A stretch of 64,000 nucleotides of DNA, taken from the NCBI RefSeq assembly GCF_014650075.1, contig NZ_BMUG01000007.1, positions 124,001 through 188,000 of the forward strand, written 5' to 3'. Under the pieces are notes generated by a model. That model was given only the letters and a program-made list of their open reading frames with translations, ran no database searches and was not told where the DNA came from. The translations under genes were made by a program, and so were the position numbers. Position 1 is the stretch's first letter. Every line of letters begins with the position of its first letter. Positions 23,566-32,990 of the stretch are shown piece by piece. The stretch comes from Streptomyces microflavus (GTDB lineage: Bacteria > Actinomycetota > Actinomycetes > Streptomycetales > Streptomycetaceae).

Positions 23566-24333
23566 ATGTCATCGACGCCACCCCCGCCCGACCGGCCACG
23601 CCCCCTCCGTACCGCCGCGGTGATCCCCGCGGCCGGCCGGGGCATACGGCTCGGACCGGGCGCGCCCAAGGCCCTCCGGGTGCTCGGCGGCACACCCATG
23701 CTCATCCACGCGGTCCGCGCCATGGCGGCCTCCCGGGCCGTCTCCCTCGTCGTGGTGGTCGCCCCGCCGGACGGCGCGCCCGAGGTGAAGCACCTTCTCG
23801 ACGAGCACGCCCTGCCCGAGCGCACCGACTACCTGGTCGTGCCCGGCGGAGACACCCGGCAGGAGTCCGTGGGCCTCGGCCTCGACGCGCTGCCCGAGGA
23901 CGTCTCCGTCGTCCTGGTCCACGACGCGGCCCGGCCCCTGGTGCCGGTCGACACGGTGGACGCGGTCGTCGAGGCCGTACGGAACGGGGCGCCCGCCGTC
24001 GTCCCCGCCCTGCCGCTCGCCGACACCGTCAAGGAGGTCGAGCCCGCAGCGGTGGCCGGGGAGCCGGAGCCGGTGCTCTCCACCCCCGTACGGGCCAGGC
24101 TGCGCGCGGTGCAGACCCCGCAGGGCTTCGACCGGGACACGCTGGTGCGGGCCCACGCCGAGGTCGCGCTCGACGGCGAGGGCGCCACGGACGACGCGGG
24201 CATGGTCGAACGCCTCGGGAAGCCGGTCGTCGTCGTCCCCGGACACGAAGAGGCGTTCAAGGTCACCCGGCCGCTCGACCTGGTGCTGGCCGAAGCGGTA
24301 CTCGCCCGCAGGAGGGCCAACGATGGCTTCTGA
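23566..24333 (+). CDS. ispD: 2-C-methyl-D-erythritol 4-phosphate cytidylyltransferase
   Basis: This 255-residue enzyme of the MEP isoprenoid pathway forms CDP-methylerythritol from MEP and CTP. Motifs are AAVIPAAGRGIRLGPGAPKA (nucleotide-binding glycine-rich loop), VHDAARPLV, VQTPQGFDRDTL and TDDAGMVE. The start ATG 23566 (SSTPPPPDRP) has GGAG about 9 nt upstream; the frame is open to 23380 but that part is repetitive and non-coding in character. It overlaps ispF by 11 nt, indicating an operon with translational coupling. Confidence 0.94.
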   Translation: MSSTPPPPDRPRPLRTAAVIPAAGRGIRLGPGAPKALRVLGGTPMLIHAVRAMAASRAVSLVVVVAPPDGAPEVKHLLDEHALPERTDYLVVPGGDTRQESVGLGLDALPEDVSVVLVHDAARPLVPVDTVDAVVEAVRNGAPAVVPALPLADTVKEVEPAAVAGEPEPVLSTPVRARLRAVQTPQGFDRDTLVRAHAEVALDGEGATDDAGMVERLGKPVVVVPGHEEAFKVTRPLDLVLAEAVLARRRANDGF

Positions 24334-24838
24334 GAACCCCGCAGGGGCGCCCGGCACCCCCGTCATCCCGCTCGTCGGGATCGGCACCGACATCCACGCC
24401 TTCGAGGAGGGCCGCGAGCTGTGGTGCGCGGGCCTGAAGTGGGAGGGCGAGGGCCCCGGCCTGGCCGGCCACTCCGACGCCGACGTCGTCGCGCACGCCG
24501 CCTGCAACGCCCTCTTCTCCGCCGCCGGCCTCGGCGACCTCGGCCAGCACTTCGGCACCGGCCGCCCCGAGTGGTCCGGCGCCGCCGGCGTGACCCTGCT
24601 CACCGAGGCCGCCCGGATCGTCCGCGCCGAGGGGTACGAGATCGGGAACGTCGCCGTCCAGGTCGTCGGCGTACGCCCGAAGATCGGCAAGCGGCGCGAC
24701 GAGGCGCAGAAGGTGCTCGCCGCCGCCGTGGGCGCACCGGTCTCGCTCTCCGCGGCCACCTCCGACGGGCTCGGCTTCACCGGGCGCGGCGAGGGGATCG
24801 CGGGAATCGCGACGGCGCTGGTCTACCGCGCCCGCTGA
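24323..24838 (+). CDS. ispF: 2-C-methyl-D-erythritol 2,4-cyclodiphosphate synthase
   Basis: This 171-residue enzyme of the MEP pathway makes the cyclic diphosphate from CDP-ME 2-phosphate. The metal-binding residues are in GIGTDIHAF and GHSDADVVAH, and the C-terminal signature ATTSDGLGF-type sequence is present as AATSDGLGFTGRGEGI. It is a homotrimer in the family. It overlaps ispD, so both are made from one mRNA. IspE lies elsewhere. Confidence 0.95.
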   Translation: MASENPAGAPGTPVIPLVGIGTDIHAFEEGRELWCAGLKWEGEGPGLAGHSDADVVAHAACNALFSAAGLGDLGQHFGTGRPEWSGAAGVTLLTEAARIVRAEGYEIGNVAVQVVGVRPKIGKRRDEAQKVLAAAVGAPVSLSAATSDGLGFTGRGEGIAGIATALVYRAR

Positions 24839-25161
24839 CGGGCACGTCGGTCACCCTCGTGCCGGGCGCTCCCCTGCTCTCCGCCGCCGTACGGGTCGAC
24901 CCCATCACCCGTACGGCTCAACGCGCCCCGAGATCCTCCGGCGGACGGTCGGCACCGCCACCCGCCACCCGCCACCCGTCAACCGCCATCCACCACCCGT
25001 CACGCGGCACCGGCCCCCCACCGCCGACCGGTGCCGCCCCCGCGTTCACCCTTCCGGCGGGACGCGGCGAGAAGTACGGGTGACGCGGGAAGCAACTGAG
25101 GGAGCGTGGGGTTGGGGGGTAGGACAACTGGACCACACCGGCCACCAGGAGGACGTACGCC
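24839..25161. other. Gap after ispF with terminator and repetitive CACCCG tract
   Basis: Apart from the hairpin at 24887-24916, the stretch 24950-25010 is a low-complexity run of CCACCCGTCA/CCGCCA motifs. No ORF is supported. The ribosome site of the next gene (CAGGAGGACG) ends the gap. Confidence 0.5.
24887..24916 (+). terminator. Hairpin after ispF
   Basis: CCGTACGGGT and ACCCGTACGG form a perfect 10-bp stem with a 10-nt loop, 48 nt beyond the ispF stop. Confidence 0.65.
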
Positions 25162-25566
25162 ATGACCGCCGAACTCTCCACCGAGCTCAAGAACCTGCTC
25201 GACACCCCGGTCTTCGTCAACATCGCCACCATCCAGCCGGACGGCAGCCCACAGGTTTCCCCGGTGTGGGTGACGCGCGACGGTGACGACGTGCTGATCT
25301 CCACCACCGTCGGCCGCCGCAAGGAGACGAACCTCCGCCGCGACCCGCGCGTCACCGTCGTCGTCCAGCCCGCCGACAACCCGTACGCCTACGCCGAGAT
25401 CCGCGGCCAGGCGGAGCTGACGACCGAGGGCGGCCAGGAGCTCATCGACGAGCTGTCGCTGAAGTACACCGGCAAGCCGTACGCGGAGTTCAACCCGAAC
25501 TCCGGCCAGGACGACCCCCGGGTCGTGGTCCGGATCACCCCGCGCAAGGTCGTCGGACGCATCTGA
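25162..25566 (+). CDS. PPOX-class F420-dependent oxidoreductase
   Basis: This 134-residue protein has a split-barrel flavin/deazaflavin-binding fold. Typical motifs are FVNIATIQPDGSPQVSPVWV near residues 19-38, VLISTTVGRRKETNLRRDPR (phosphate-binding basic stretch) and the C-terminal VVVRITPRKVVGRI. Proteins of this type reduce small substrates with F420H2; the physiological substrate is unknown. AGGAGG lies 9 nt before ATG 25162. The length is normal. Confidence 0.88.
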   Translation: MTAELSTELKNLLDTPVFVNIATIQPDGSPQVSPVWVTRDGDDVLISTTVGRRKETNLRRDPRVTVVVQPADNPYAYAEIRGQAELTTEGGQELIDELSLKYTGKPYAEFNPNSGQDDPRVVVRITPRKVVGRI

Positions 25567-25708
25567 GAGCCCAAGGGAGCCTCAGAGGGCCTCAGGGAGC
25601 CCCGAAAACGCCGGACCCGGCCCCCGCCGGGGCCGCCCGGACCAGGCCGGTATCAGAAAGTTGCCCCCGCGATCGCCCAAGGGTCGCGGGGCACTGGTGT
25701 CGGCCTAC

Positions 25709-25714
25709 TACCCT
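25709..25714 (+). promoter_or_regulatory. -10 box TACCCT of leaderless cysS
   Basis: TACCCT is followed by TGAGGC and then GTG at 25721. The six-base spacing again places the transcript 5' end at the start codon. A weak GGCCCC-CGCC-GGGGCC hairpin upstream (about 25620-25635) could terminate the preceding gene. Confidence 0.6.
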
Positions 25715-25720
25715 TGAGGC

Positions 25721-27121
25721 GTGACTATTCGCCTGCACGACACCAGCGCCCGGCAGATCCGTGACTTCGTCCCGCTCACAGCGGGCTGTGTCTCGATCTA
25801 CCTCTGTGGCGCTACCGTCCAGGCCGCACCGCACATCGGGCACATCCGTTCCGGACTGAACTTCGACATCATGCGCCGCTGGTTCACCTACCGCGGCTAC
25901 GACGTGACGTTCATCCGGAACGTCACCGACATCGACGACAAGATCATCAAGAAGTCCGCCGAGCAGGGCCGCCCCTGGTGGTCGATCGGTTACGAGAACG
26001 AGCGCGCGTTCAACGACGGCTACGACGCGCTGGGCTGCCTGCCGCCCACCTACGAGCCCCGTGCCACCGGCCACATCACCGAGATGATCGAGATGATGCG
26101 CGGCCTCATCGAGCGCGGCCACGCCTACGAGGCCGACGGCAACGTCTACTTCGACGTCCGGTCCCTCCCCAGCTACCTGGAGCTCTCCAACCAGGAGCTG
26201 GACGACCTGCGGCAGCCCTCCGGCGAGGGCGAGACCGGCAAGCGCGACCAGCGGGACTTCGCCATGTGGAAGGCGGCCAAGCCCGGCGAGCCGAGCTGGG
26301 AGACCCCGTGGGGCCGCGGCCGGCCCGGCTGGCACCTGGAGTGCTCCGCGATGGCCCACAAGTACCTGGGCTCCGCCTTCGACATCCACGGCGGCGGCAT
26401 CGACCTGATCTTCCCGCACCACGAGAACGAGATCGCCCAGGCCAAGGCGTTCGGCGACTCGTTCGCGAACTACTGGGTGCACAACGGCTGGGTCACCATG
26501 GCCGGCGAGAAGATGTCGAAGTCGCTCGGCAACTCCGTCCTCGTCAGCGAGATGGTCAAGCAGTGGCGCCCCATCGTCCTGCGCTACTACCTGGGCACCC
26601 CGCACTACCGGTCGATGATCGAGTACAGCGAGGAGTCCCTGCGCGAGGCCGAGTCCGCGTTCGCGCGGATCGAGGGGTTCGTCCAGCGCGTCACCGAGAA
26701 GGCCGGGGAGACCGTCGCACCCGCCGCCGAGGTGCCGCCCGCCTTCGCCGAGGCGATGGACGAGGACCTCGGTGTGCCGCAGGCCCTCGCGATCGTCCAC
26801 ACCACCGTCCGCCAGGGCAACAGCGCGCTCGCCGCCGACGACAAGGAAGCCGCCGTCGCCCGCCTCGCCGAGGTCCGGGCCATGCTCGGCGTCCTCGGAC
26901 TCGACCCGCTCGACGAGCACTGGGCGGGCGAGGGGGACCGCGGCGAGGACCTCCACGGCGTCGTCGACACCCTCGTACGCCTCGTCCTCGACCAGCGGCA
27001 GTCGGCCCGCGCCCGCAAGGACTGGGCCGCCGCCGACGCCATCCGCGACCAGCTCAACCAGTCCGGACTCGTCATCGAGGACAGCGCCAATGGTCCCCGG
27101 TGGACGCTCGGACCGCGCTGA
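25721..27121 (+). CDS. cysS: Cysteinyl-tRNA synthetase
   Basis: This 466-residue class I synthetase charges tRNA-Cys. The HIGH motif is PHIGHIRSG near residue 37 and the KMSKS motif is EKMSKSLGN near residue 268. Zinc ligands are the Cys of the YLCGATVQ segment, the Cys of WHLECSAMA, and His/Glu of FPHHENEIAQ. The related mycothiol ligase MshC shares the fold but differs in length and motifs, and this protein's length and C-terminal DALR-like domain fit CysS. Start GTG 25721, leaderless. Confidence 0.95.
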   Translation: MTIRLHDTSARQIRDFVPLTAGCVSIYLCGATVQAAPHIGHIRSGLNFDIMRRWFTYRGYDVTFIRNVTDIDDKIIKKSAEQGRPWWSIGYENERAFNDGYDALGCLPPTYEPRATGHITEMIEMMRGLIERGHAYEADGNVYFDVRSLPSYLELSNQELDDLRQPSGEGETGKRDQRDFAMWKAAKPGEPSWETPWGRGRPGWHLECSAMAHKYLGSAFDIHGGGIDLIFPHHENEIAQAKAFGDSFANYWVHNGWVTMAGEKMSKSLGNSVLVSEMVKQWRPIVLRYYLGTPHYRSMIEYSEESLREAESAFARIEGFVQRVTEKAGETVAPAAEVPPAFAEAMDEDLGVPQALAIVHTTVRQGNSALAADDKEAAVARLAEVRAMLGVLGLDPLDEHWAGEGDRGEDLHGVVDTLVRLVLDQRQSARARKDWAAADAIRDQLNQSGLVIEDSANGPRWTLGPR

Positions 27122-27220
27122 GCCGCACCCTCCGAACAGCGCAGTTGTGCCGCCCGGCGCTCCGGGCGGCACACTTGCCTTATACGTACGCACGTCTGAA
27201 AGCAACGAAACAGGTAGGTC

Positions 27221-28177
27221 ATGGCCGGGAACAGCCAGCGCAGGAACCGCCGCACGTCCAACAAGAAGGGCATGCAGGTCGGCAGCGGTGGTCAGCGACG
27301 CCGTGGTCTCGAAGGCAAGGGACCCACGCCGCCCGCCTCCGCCCGCAAGGGACACAAGAAGAACCGGATCGCCGGCGCCCAGGCCAAGCAGGCCGCCGCC
27401 CGCCGTCCCGCGCCCCGGCGCGGCGGTGTGAAGGGCACCTCCGAGATGGTCGTGGGCCGCAACCCGGTCTACGAGGCCCTGCGGGACGGTGTGCCCGCCG
27501 TCACCCTGTACGTCCAGCAGTACATCGACAACGACGAGCGCGTCCGTGACGCGCTCAAGCTCGCGGGCGATCGCGGCAACATCAACCTGATGGAGGCCCC
27601 GCGCCCCGAGCTGGACCGGATGACGAACGGCCTGAACCACCAGGGCCTCGTCCTCCAGGTCCCGCCGTACGAGTACGCGCACCCGGAGGACCTCACCGCC
27701 GCCGCGTACGACAACAACGAGGACCCGCTGATCGTCGCGCTCGACGGCGTGACGGACCCGCGCAACCTCGGTGCGATCGTCCGCTCGGTCTCCGCGTTCG
27801 GCGGCCACGGCGTGGTCGTGCCCGAGCGCCGCGCGGCCGGCATGACCGCCGGTGCGTGGAAGTCCTCGGCCGGTACGGCGGCTCGTACGCCGGTCTCCCG
27901 GGTCACCAACCTCACCCGCGCGCTGGAGGGCTACCAGAAGGCGGGCCTCACGGTCGTCGGCCTCGCCGCCGACGGCGAGCACACGGTGGAGGACCTCCAG
28001 GAGCTGGCCGGCCCCGTCGTCATCGTCATCGGCAGCGAGGGCAAGGGCCTCGGCCGCCTCGTCGGCGAGACCTGCGACTACCGGGTCCGGATCTCCATGC
28101 CGGGCGGCGCCGAGTCGCTCAACGCCGGTGTCGCGGCAGGCATCGTGCTCTACGAGGTGGCGCGCCGCCGCGGATAG
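27221..28177 (+). CDS. rlmB: 23S rRNA (guanosine-2'-O)-methyltransferase, SpoU/TrmH family
   Basis: This 318-residue protein has a basic disordered N-terminal extension (about residues 1-72, Lys/Arg/Ala/Pro), then the RlmB substrate-binding domain (VVGRNPVYEALRDG) and a C-terminal SPOUT knot. Motif 1 is VALDGVTDPRNLGAIVRS, motif 2 is GSEGKGL and motif 3 is ISMPGGAESLNAGVAAGIV. It methylates a G in the peptidyl-transferase loop of 23S rRNA. AGGTAGG precedes the start. It follows cysS, a common pairing, and a nested hairpin follows. Confidence 0.92.
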   Translation: MAGNSQRRNRRTSNKKGMQVGSGGQRRRGLEGKGPTPPASARKGHKKNRIAGAQAKQAAARRPAPRRGGVKGTSEMVVGRNPVYEALRDGVPAVTLYVQQYIDNDERVRDALKLAGDRGNINLMEAPRPELDRMTNGLNHQGLVLQVPPYEYAHPEDLTAAAYDNNEDPLIVALDGVTDPRNLGAIVRSVSAFGGHGVVVPERRAAGMTAGAWKSSAGTAARTPVSRVTNLTRALEGYQKAGLTVVGLAADGEHTVEDLQELAGPVVIVIGSEGKGLGRLVGETCDYRVRISMPGGAESLNAGVAAGIVLYEVARRRG

Positions 28178-28193
28178 CCGCACCGGACCGGTA

Positions 28194-28260
28194 CGGCGTT
28201 CGCGCGCCGACAACCTCGGTAACGGGCTCGCCCGCCCACCGAGTTGACGCGCGAACGCCG
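28194..28260. terminator. Nested hairpin after rlmB
   Basis: The outer stem CGGCGTTCGCGCG/CGCGCGAACGCCG (13 bp, perfect) encloses CTCGGT/ACCGAG and an inner GGGC/GCCC. It lies 17 nt past the rlmB stop. The multi-stem structure is more elaborate than a simple terminator. Confidence 0.7.
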
Positions 28261-28359
28261 AACAGGGTTCCAGGATGCCCGAGTTTGGCCGGATCTTGAC
28301 GGGTCTCGGACACATCGGGCCTGTCAAGGCAGTGTCCTAAACACCCATCACTCGGTTAG

Positions 28360-29997
28360 ATGAGTGTGGACACCAGAACGCCTCGGTTCGACGAGCAACC
28401 CGCCCTGAGCATGACCAAGGTGGACAGCGACCCCGCGCAGGTCATCGTCAACCACGCCAGCTTCCGGGTGCAGCTCGCCCCGGGCCAGCGCGCACGGCTG
28501 CGCGGTGCCCCCGCGGACACGGCCCGCATCCCCGCCATGAGCGGTGCCGGCGGCGGTCGCAGGCGGGCACCGGTCGTCTGGAGCGGCAGATCGGCCCCGG
28601 GCGACCCCGGCGCCACCGGCCTCCTCCAGGCCGTACGCAACTCCACCGCCGGCCACCTCGACACCGCGCTCACCGCCGGTGCCGCGGACGGCCACGCGGC
28701 GGGCGCGACCCAGGTCATCCCGCTCCTGGAGGAGACGCAGCCCAACCCCGTACTGACCGCCCCGCAGCAGACCGGACGCACCGGACCCCTCCTGCCGCCC
28801 ATGCGCCAGGCCGTCGGCGCGTACGACTCCGTGGACGACGAACCGGACACCCCCGGCTCCGGCGACCGCGACGGCGACGGCTACGAGGAGAGCTCCGAGG
28901 CCCGCGCCAGGCGCCACGGCAACGACCCCGTACGGCACGCCTATTACCCCGGCCACCGGATGAACCTCGGCGTCGTCCTGCTCCCCATGCGGGTCCTCCT
29001 CGGCTTCATCTCCATCTACGCCGGCATGGGCAAGCTCTGCGACCCCGTCTACTTCGACGGCGGCGAACGCGGCTCCATGGTCAAGTGGCTGACCTCGCTG
29101 CACCCCTGGGCGCTCGCCGAACCCCTCCGCGACTTCGCCCTCTCCCACCCGGTCGGCGCGGGACTCTCCGTCGCCTTCCTCCAGGTCGTCGTCGGCGTCC
29201 TCACCGTCCTCGGCCTCTGGCAGCGCGTCGCCGCCTCCGTCGGCGCCCTGCTCTCCGCCGCCCTCCTGGTGACCGTCAGCTGGCGCACGGTCGCCGTGTA
29301 CGACGCCCCCGACATCATCCTGCTGGCGGCCTGGAGCCCCCTGATCATCGCGGGCGCCCCCGTCTACTCCGTCGACGGTCGGCTCGCCGGAGAAGCCTGG
29401 CGCAGGCTCGGGCCCCGCTCCGAGATCTGGGACCTGCGCCGCCGCGTCCTGCGCCGCGGCTCCGTCGTCGCCAGCGTCGTCATCGGCCTCACCCTGCTCA
29501 TCGGCTCCATCCTCGGCGGCGCCGTCCGTTCGGCCGAGGTCGTCACCGTCCCCGGCCGCAACGACTACCCGACCAACCGCCTCCCCGGCCAGCCGCTCCC
29601 CCAGGAGTCCACCGGCGAACGCCAGGCCTCCCGCACCCCCCAGGAGCAGGAGCGCCGCCCTGAGCCCACCCGCTCCGGCGCCGCCACCACCCCCGCCGAC
29701 GGCGGCCAGGCCACCCCTGGCGCGACCCGTGACTCCGGCGGCGGACAGAGCACCGGCACCGGCGCCCAGCCCAGCCAGACCCAGGGCACCGGCCAGGAAC
29801 CCCCGCAGCAGACCACCCCCCAGCAGCCCCCCGCCGCCACCAGCGCCGGACCCACCTCCTCCGGCTCCACCGGCGGGGACGGCTCCACCGGCGGCGGCTC
29901 GGAGCCGGAAGCCCCGCCCGCCTCGGGCGGCGGCGAAGGCTCCACATCGGGCGGCTCCTCCGGCGGCCGCAACCCGATCGGCGGCCTCCTCGGCTGA
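28360..29997 (+). CDS. DoxX-family membrane protein with long disordered termini
   Basis: This is a 545-residue protein. A cytoplasmic, low-complexity N-terminal part (about 1-205) precedes a DoxX-like core with four membrane helices (about 208-350, including VVLLPMRVLLGFISIYAGMG and LSVAFLQVVVGVLTVLGLWQ). A fifth helix follows (VVASVVIGLTLLIGSILGGA), then a Gly/Ser/Pro/Thr/Gln-rich extracellular tail of about 155 residues. DoxX proteins are linked to quinone/thiosulfate redox functions and, in mycobacteria, to membrane oxidoreductase complexes. The role here is unknown. The start at 28360 has no clear ribosome site. Confidence 0.85.
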   Translation: MSVDTRTPRFDEQPALSMTKVDSDPAQVIVNHASFRVQLAPGQRARLRGAPADTARIPAMSGAGGGRRRAPVVWSGRSAPGDPGATGLLQAVRNSTAGHLDTALTAGAADGHAAGATQVIPLLEETQPNPVLTAPQQTGRTGPLLPPMRQAVGAYDSVDDEPDTPGSGDRDGDGYEESSEARARRHGNDPVRHAYYPGHRMNLGVVLLPMRVLLGFISIYAGMGKLCDPVYFDGGERGSMVKWLTSLHPWALAEPLRDFALSHPVGAGLSVAFLQVVVGVLTVLGLWQRVAASVGALLSAALLVTVSWRTVAVYDAPDIILLAAWSPLIIAGAPVYSVDGRLAGEAWRRLGPRSEIWDLRRRVLRRGSVVASVVIGLTLLIGSILGGAVRSAEVVTVPGRNDYPTNRLPGQPLPQESTGERQASRTPQEQERRPEPTRSGAATTPADGGQATPGATRDSGGGQSTGTGAQPSQTQGTGQEPPQQTTPQQPPAATSAGPTSSGSTGGDGSTGGGSEPEAPPASGGGEGSTSGGSSGGRNPIGGLLG

Positions 29998-30014
29998 CCC
30001 CCGGAACGGACACG

Positions 30015-30056
30015 AAGGGGCGGCCCCCACCCGGCTTCGGGTGGGGGCCGCCCCTT
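30015..30056. terminator. Bidirectional terminator, 19-bp perfect stem
   Basis: AAGGGGCGGCCCCCACCCG pairs with CGGGTGGGGGCCGCCCCTT around the tetraloop GCTT, between the convergent DoxX and nucleotidyltransferase genes. Confidence 0.95.
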
Positions 30057-30079
30057 GCGGCATGTCCTGCGGTGGGTTG

Positions 30080-30796
30080 TCAGCCCGCCTGGGCGCCCAG
30101 CTCACGCGCCGCCTCGGTCAGGTCCTTCGCGGTGTCGATCGCCCGCCAGTACGCCCCGTGGGGCAGCGGATACCCGGCCAGCCGGCGCTCCCGGGCCAGC
30201 CGGGGGAACGTGGTCCGCTCATGGTCGCCCCGATCCGGCAGCATCTCCGTGAAGGCGGGGGAGAACACGTACACCCCCGCATTGATCAGATACGGCGAGG
30301 GCGGCGACTCGATGAAGTCCGTGATGTGCCCGAACGCGTCCGTCTCCACCGCGCCCCACGGAATCCGGGGCCGGGCGAGGGCCAGGGTGGCGGTGGCATC
30401 GCGTTCGGCGTGGAACGCGGCCATCTCGCGCAACGAGAAACGCGTCCAGATGTCGCCGTTGGTGGCGTACCAGGGCTGCTCCGGATCGGGCAGCCGCTGC
30501 GCCGCGTACTTCAGCCCGCCACCGCGGCCCAGCGGCTCCGTCTCCACCACGGTCGTGACCCGCAGCGGCAGCACGGCGGAGTCCAGCCACTCCTGGAGCA
30601 CCTCGGCGAGATGCCCGCAGGAGACCACGGCGTCGGTGACGCCCTCGGCGGCCAGCCAGGAAAGCTGATGGCCGATGATCGGGGTCCCGGTACCCGGGAT
30701 CTCGACCATCGGCTTCGGGCGGTCATCGGTGTACGGCCGCAGCCGTGACCCCTGGCCACCGGCGAGGATCACGGCCTGCGTCGGATACGTATGCAT
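30080..30796 (-). CDS. Nucleotidyltransferase, sugar-nucleotide synthase-like
   Basis: This 238-residue protein has the NTP-transferase signature AVILAGGQGSRLRPYTDDRP near residues 8-27 with downstream KPMVEI, a VVETEPLGRGGGLKYA motif and the metal-binding NGDIWTRF. It should form an NDP-sugar from a sugar 1-phosphate, but the sugar is unknown and the protein is on the short side, without the C-terminal beta-helix of GlmU or mannosyl-type enzymes. The start is ATG 30796 (HTYPTQ), or GTG 30805. TATCGT seven bases before the ATG suggests a leaderless mRNA. Confidence 0.88.
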   Translation of the reverse strand: MHTYPTQAVILAGGQGSRLRPYTDDRPKPMVEIPGTGTPIIGHQLSWLAAEGVTDAVVSCGHLAEVLQEWLDSAVLPLRVTTVVETEPLGRGGGLKYAAQRLPDPEQPWYATNGDIWTRFSLREMAAFHAERDATATLALARPRIPWGAVETDAFGHITDFIESPPSPYLINAGVYVFSPAFTEMLPDRGDHERTTFPRLARERRLAGYPLPHGAYWRAIDTAKDLTEAARELGAQAG

Positions 30797-30803
30797 GGCA
30801 GGC

Positions 30804-30809
30804 ACGATA
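30804..30809 (-). promoter_or_regulatory. -10 box TATCGT of the nucleotidyltransferase gene
   Basis: TATCGT on the minus strand is followed by GCCTGCC and ATG at 30796. Use of this box would rule out the GTG at 30805 as start. Confidence 0.5.
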
Positions 30810-30855
30810 TGCGGTGCCTGTGGCCGCCCACCGAAATCCGTACGGTTCGGGCGGC

Positions 30856-31269
30856 TCAGCTGAACTGAGCGACCCCCGAGGCGAACGACGTGTCGCAGAC
30901 GGGACGGGAGAAGCGCTGCGCGCGCGTCGGGCCGTACTGCTCAACGGCGGCCTTGCCGAGCGCCCTGGCGATCGACATGCAGTGCCGGGCCAGCGAGGGG
31001 CGCTGCTCGACGGCACGCTGGAGGCCCGTGAGCGCGGTGCCCGGGTCCTTCTCCTGCAGTTCGACAAGCAGCTTGTCGCGCAGGATGTCCTGTGCGGCGC
31101 GGGGCTTCGCGGGCTTGGACACGGTCTCCGAGGAGGCGGCCAGCAGCGTGGAGTCATTGTCCGTTGCCGCCCACGGAACGCTGGTGACCGCGAGGGTCCC
31201 GGAGAGCACCATGACGACGGGCAGGACGAGGGCGAAGGATCGGCCGATGCGCCGAGCGGTGTGGGTCAC
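30856..31269 (-). CDS. Small secreted or membrane-anchored protein
   Basis: This 137-residue ORF starts at GTG 31269 (THTARRIGRSFALVLPVVMV). An N-terminal signal/anchor segment at about residues 6-32 is followed by a helical extracellular domain with AQDILRDKLLVELQEKDPGT, LARHCMSIARALGKAAVEQY and a second Cys in RPVCDTSF, so one disulfide is possible. I do not recognise a family. By position it matches a conserved Streptomyces gene between the nucleotidyltransferase and msiK. The TACGCT box six bases before the GTG fixes the start. Confidence 0.75.
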   Translation of the reverse strand: MTHTARRIGRSFALVLPVVMVLSGTLAVTSVPWAATDNDSTLLAASSETVSKPAKPRAAQDILRDKLLVELQEKDPGTALTGLQRAVEQRPSLARHCMSIARALGKAAVEQYGPTRAQRFSRPVCDTSFASGVAQFS

Positions 31270-31275
31270 GCAGCG

Positions 31276-31281
31276 AGCGTA
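31276..31281 (-). promoter_or_regulatory. -10 box TACGCT of the small secreted protein
   Basis: TACGCT on the minus strand, then CGCTGC, then GTG at 31269. The twelve bases are identical to those in front of the YbjN-type gene at 9002. Confidence 0.6.
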
Positions 31282-31434
31282 GCGGTCGGTGATGGCTTGA
31301 CGACATTTCGTCACTCTCGCGGGGGATGGTTCGACGCGTCCTTTCGAATGCCAGGTTGACGCGACGGGGGGAAATGCCCTGTGTGCCGGGGTATTTGACG
31401 CCGTCCCGCACCGAAACCCAAACCCGCCACCGGC

Positions 31435-31486
31435 CACGCAAACGGCCCCGTGCCCCCTCGAAAGGGGACGCGGGGCCGTTTGCGTG
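31435..31486 (-). terminator. msiK terminator
   Basis: CACGCAAACGGCCCCG pairs perfectly over 16 bp with CGGGGCCGTTTGCGTG, 14 nt past the msiK stop. The 20-nt interior contains an additional CCCC/GGGG pairing. Confidence 0.9.
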
Positions 31487-31500
31487 CCTACGTGACGGCG

Positions 31501-32637
<1,137 letters not shown>

Positions 32638-32688
32638 GATGAATCTTCTCCTCCACCGGCAGGAACGTGCCGGACGATCCGAGTAGGG

Positions 32689-32704
32689 AGTGGTCTGGTC
32701 CACA
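32689..32704. promoter_or_regulatory. DasR-responsive element-like site (dre) in the msiK leader
   Basis: AGTGGTCTGGTCCACA resembles the Streptomyces dre consensus ACTGGTCTAGACCAGT (about 11-12 of 16 matches), with GTGGTCT and a mostly complementary GGTCCAC half. It lies 52 bp before the msiK start and downstream of the predicted transcription start. DasR is the GntR-type repressor released by GlcN-6-P; binding here is inference. Confidence 0.5.
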
Positions 32705-32721
32705 GACGCGAACCTGCCGTG

Positions 32722-32751
32722 ACGCTACCTGGCGTTCATGTGTCCTGTCAG
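32722..32751 (-). promoter_or_regulatory. Predicted msiK promoter
   Basis: On the minus strand CTGACA (32746-32751), an 18-nt spacer and TAGCGT (32722-32727) make a good vegetative promoter. The transcript would start near 32715, leaving a leader of about 78 nt. Confidence 0.6.
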
Positions 32752-32767
32752 TACCTCCTGGGTCACG

Positions 32768-32787
32768 AAAATGCCCCGCGAACGGGG
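32768..32787 (-). terminator. UUCG-tetraloop terminator between tnpB/omega-RNA and msiK
   Basis: Read on the minus strand, CCCCG-TTCG-CGGGG is followed by CATTTT. The very stable UUCG loop and short T run would stop transcription coming from the TnpB element just before the msiK promoter. Confidence 0.65.
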
Positions 32788-32819
32788 AGGGGACGCCAGA
32801 GCGACGTACTTTTGACCCG

Positions 32820-32990
32820 GCCCCCTCTGGGGAACCTTCCTGCTTCAGCGTCCGCTGCCGACTGGACGCCACCCTGAAGGTGCCCCCCGCCGGTCTCACA
32901 CGGACTCCACAGGCATCACGGCCGACGGCCCGTCGGTCCGGCACACCTTCTTTACGGCTCCCTGATCCGACTACGCCGTCAACGCCACGC
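32820..32990 (-). ncRNA. Probable omega-RNA / right end of the TnpB element
   Basis: The 150 nt after the tnpB stop have no ORF but contain several stems: CCGACG/CGTCGG at 32922-32936, GGCGTCC/GGACGCT-type pairings near 32840-32870, and CCCC-TCT-GGGG at 32822-32832. In IS605/IS1341-type elements the guide RNA covers the tnpB 3' end and right end. The motif GCTGAAGCAGGAAG on this strand recalls the right ends of other actinobacterial TnpB elements, from memory. Exact ends are not determined. Confidence 0.4.

Noticed and set aside
25592..28327. A 911-codon minus-strand ORF opposite cysS and rlmB
   Set aside because: Val/Leu/Gly/Asp-rich shadow of two recognised housekeeping genes, with no domain of its own.
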